Shown here in pieces: positions 5,018-5,220 of a DNA stretch of 5,220 nt. The number at the start of each line of letters is the position of its first letter. Position 1 is the stretch's first letter. The stretch lies in the NCBI GenBank assembly GCA_050246595.1, contig JBFWVT010000139.1:1-5220 (forward strand), in the 5' to 3' direction. The DNA is from DATARH01 sp050246595. Its GTDB lineage: Bacteria; Pseudomonadota; Alphaproteobacteria; ATCC43930; CGMCC-115725. Below the pieces are notes generated by a model. The model had not been told where the DNA came from. It saw nothing but the letters and a program-made list of their open reading frames with translations, and made no database searches. The position numbers and the translations under genes were made by a program.

Positions 5018-5046
5018 ACTTTACCACTTTTTAAGGACCGACGCAA
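5018..5046 (-). promoter_or_regulatory. Candidate promoter of the small membrane gene
   Basis: On the minus strand TTGCGT (5046-5041) and TAAAGT (5023-5018) are spaced by 17 bp, about 75 bp upstream of the ATG at 4943. Each hexamer matches the sigma70 consensus at four of six positions. Confidence 0.42.
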
Positions 5047-5094
5047 ACGGCACGAACACCGGGTAGTGGGTCAGTTTGAATGTAACAGCGGCGC

Positions 5095-5219
5095 TGTCAT
5101 TCCGGGGCCGTCCGCAGGGCGGAACCCGGAATCCATGAACATCAACCTCTCCAAGGACTTCAGGGGCCTGTGTTGATGGATTCCGGGCTCGCGGGCTACG
5201 CCCGCGCCCCGGAATGACA
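5095..5219. repeat. REP-like palindromic pair (BIME-like)
   Basis: Two hairpin units lie in inverted orientation. Unit 1 pairs ATTCCGGG (5099-5106) with CCCGGAAT (5125-5132) around an inner CCGTCC/GGGCGG arm. Unit 2 pairs ATTCCGGG (5180-5187) with CCCGGAAT (5208-5215) around GCGGGC-TAC-GCCCGC (5191-5205). The whole also folds on itself: TGTCATTCCGGGGC (5095-5108) with GCCCCGGAATGACA (5206-5219), and CCCGGAATCCAT (5125-5136) with ATGGATTCCGGG (5176-5187). Such GTCATTCCGGGGC elements are common intergenic repeats in alphaproteobacteria. It may act as an mRNA stabiliser or terminator for genes beyond the right edge. Confidence 0.82.
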
Positions 5220-5220
5220 A

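Noticed and set aside
5095..5219. CRISPR array
   Set aside because: The repeats are only two, in inverted orientation and internally palindromic, with no regular spacers; a REP-like pair explains them.

Overview
The window is GC-rich, with GC-biased third codon positions, a CCA-encoding tRNA gene, Shine-Dalgarno sites of the AGGAG type and an IS5-family insertion sequence. This fits an alphaproteobacterial chromosome, perhaps Rhodospirillales or a relative. That placement is inferred from gene style only; no marker gene is present.

Left part (about 1-2450, minus strand): two well-supported metabolic genes point leftward. An enoyl-CoA hydratase/isomerase of the PaaG type (1644-2417) lies upstream of a metal-dependent amidohydrolase of the ACMSD-like 'amidohydrolase 2' family (311-1465). 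They are 178 bp apart. The second gene is followed by a clear intrinsic terminator (236-261). Both starts are fixed by good ribosome binding sites, and each upstream region holds a palindrome that could be an operator. The pair suggests catabolism of an aromatic or other CoA-activated compound, but nothing names the substrate.

Middle (about 2520-3910): a near-consensus sigma70 promoter drives a tRNA-Val(CAC) gene on the plus strand. It is followed by a gene for a small secreted four-cysteine protein (2888-3172). A gene-poor stretch then holds hairpins and a possible decayed small gene, followed by a small single-pass membrane protein gene on the minus strand (3497-3688).

Right part (3907-5220): a complete but inactivated 811-bp IS5-family element (3911-4721) has matching imperfect terminal inverted repeats and a CTAG target duplication on both sides. 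Its transposase keeps the DDE residues but has an in-frame stop, and its two reading frames are joined only by a -1 shift. The right-hand CTAG copy contains the stop codon of a minus-strand gene for a small two-helix membrane protein (4722-4943). The insertion therefore left that protein intact but separated it from its downstream hairpin. The window ends in a REP-like palindromic pair (5095-5219).

I found no convincing novel multi-gene system. The most interesting points are the exact placement of the IS at a stop codon, the frameshift architecture of its transposase, the REP-like pair and the candidate operators.
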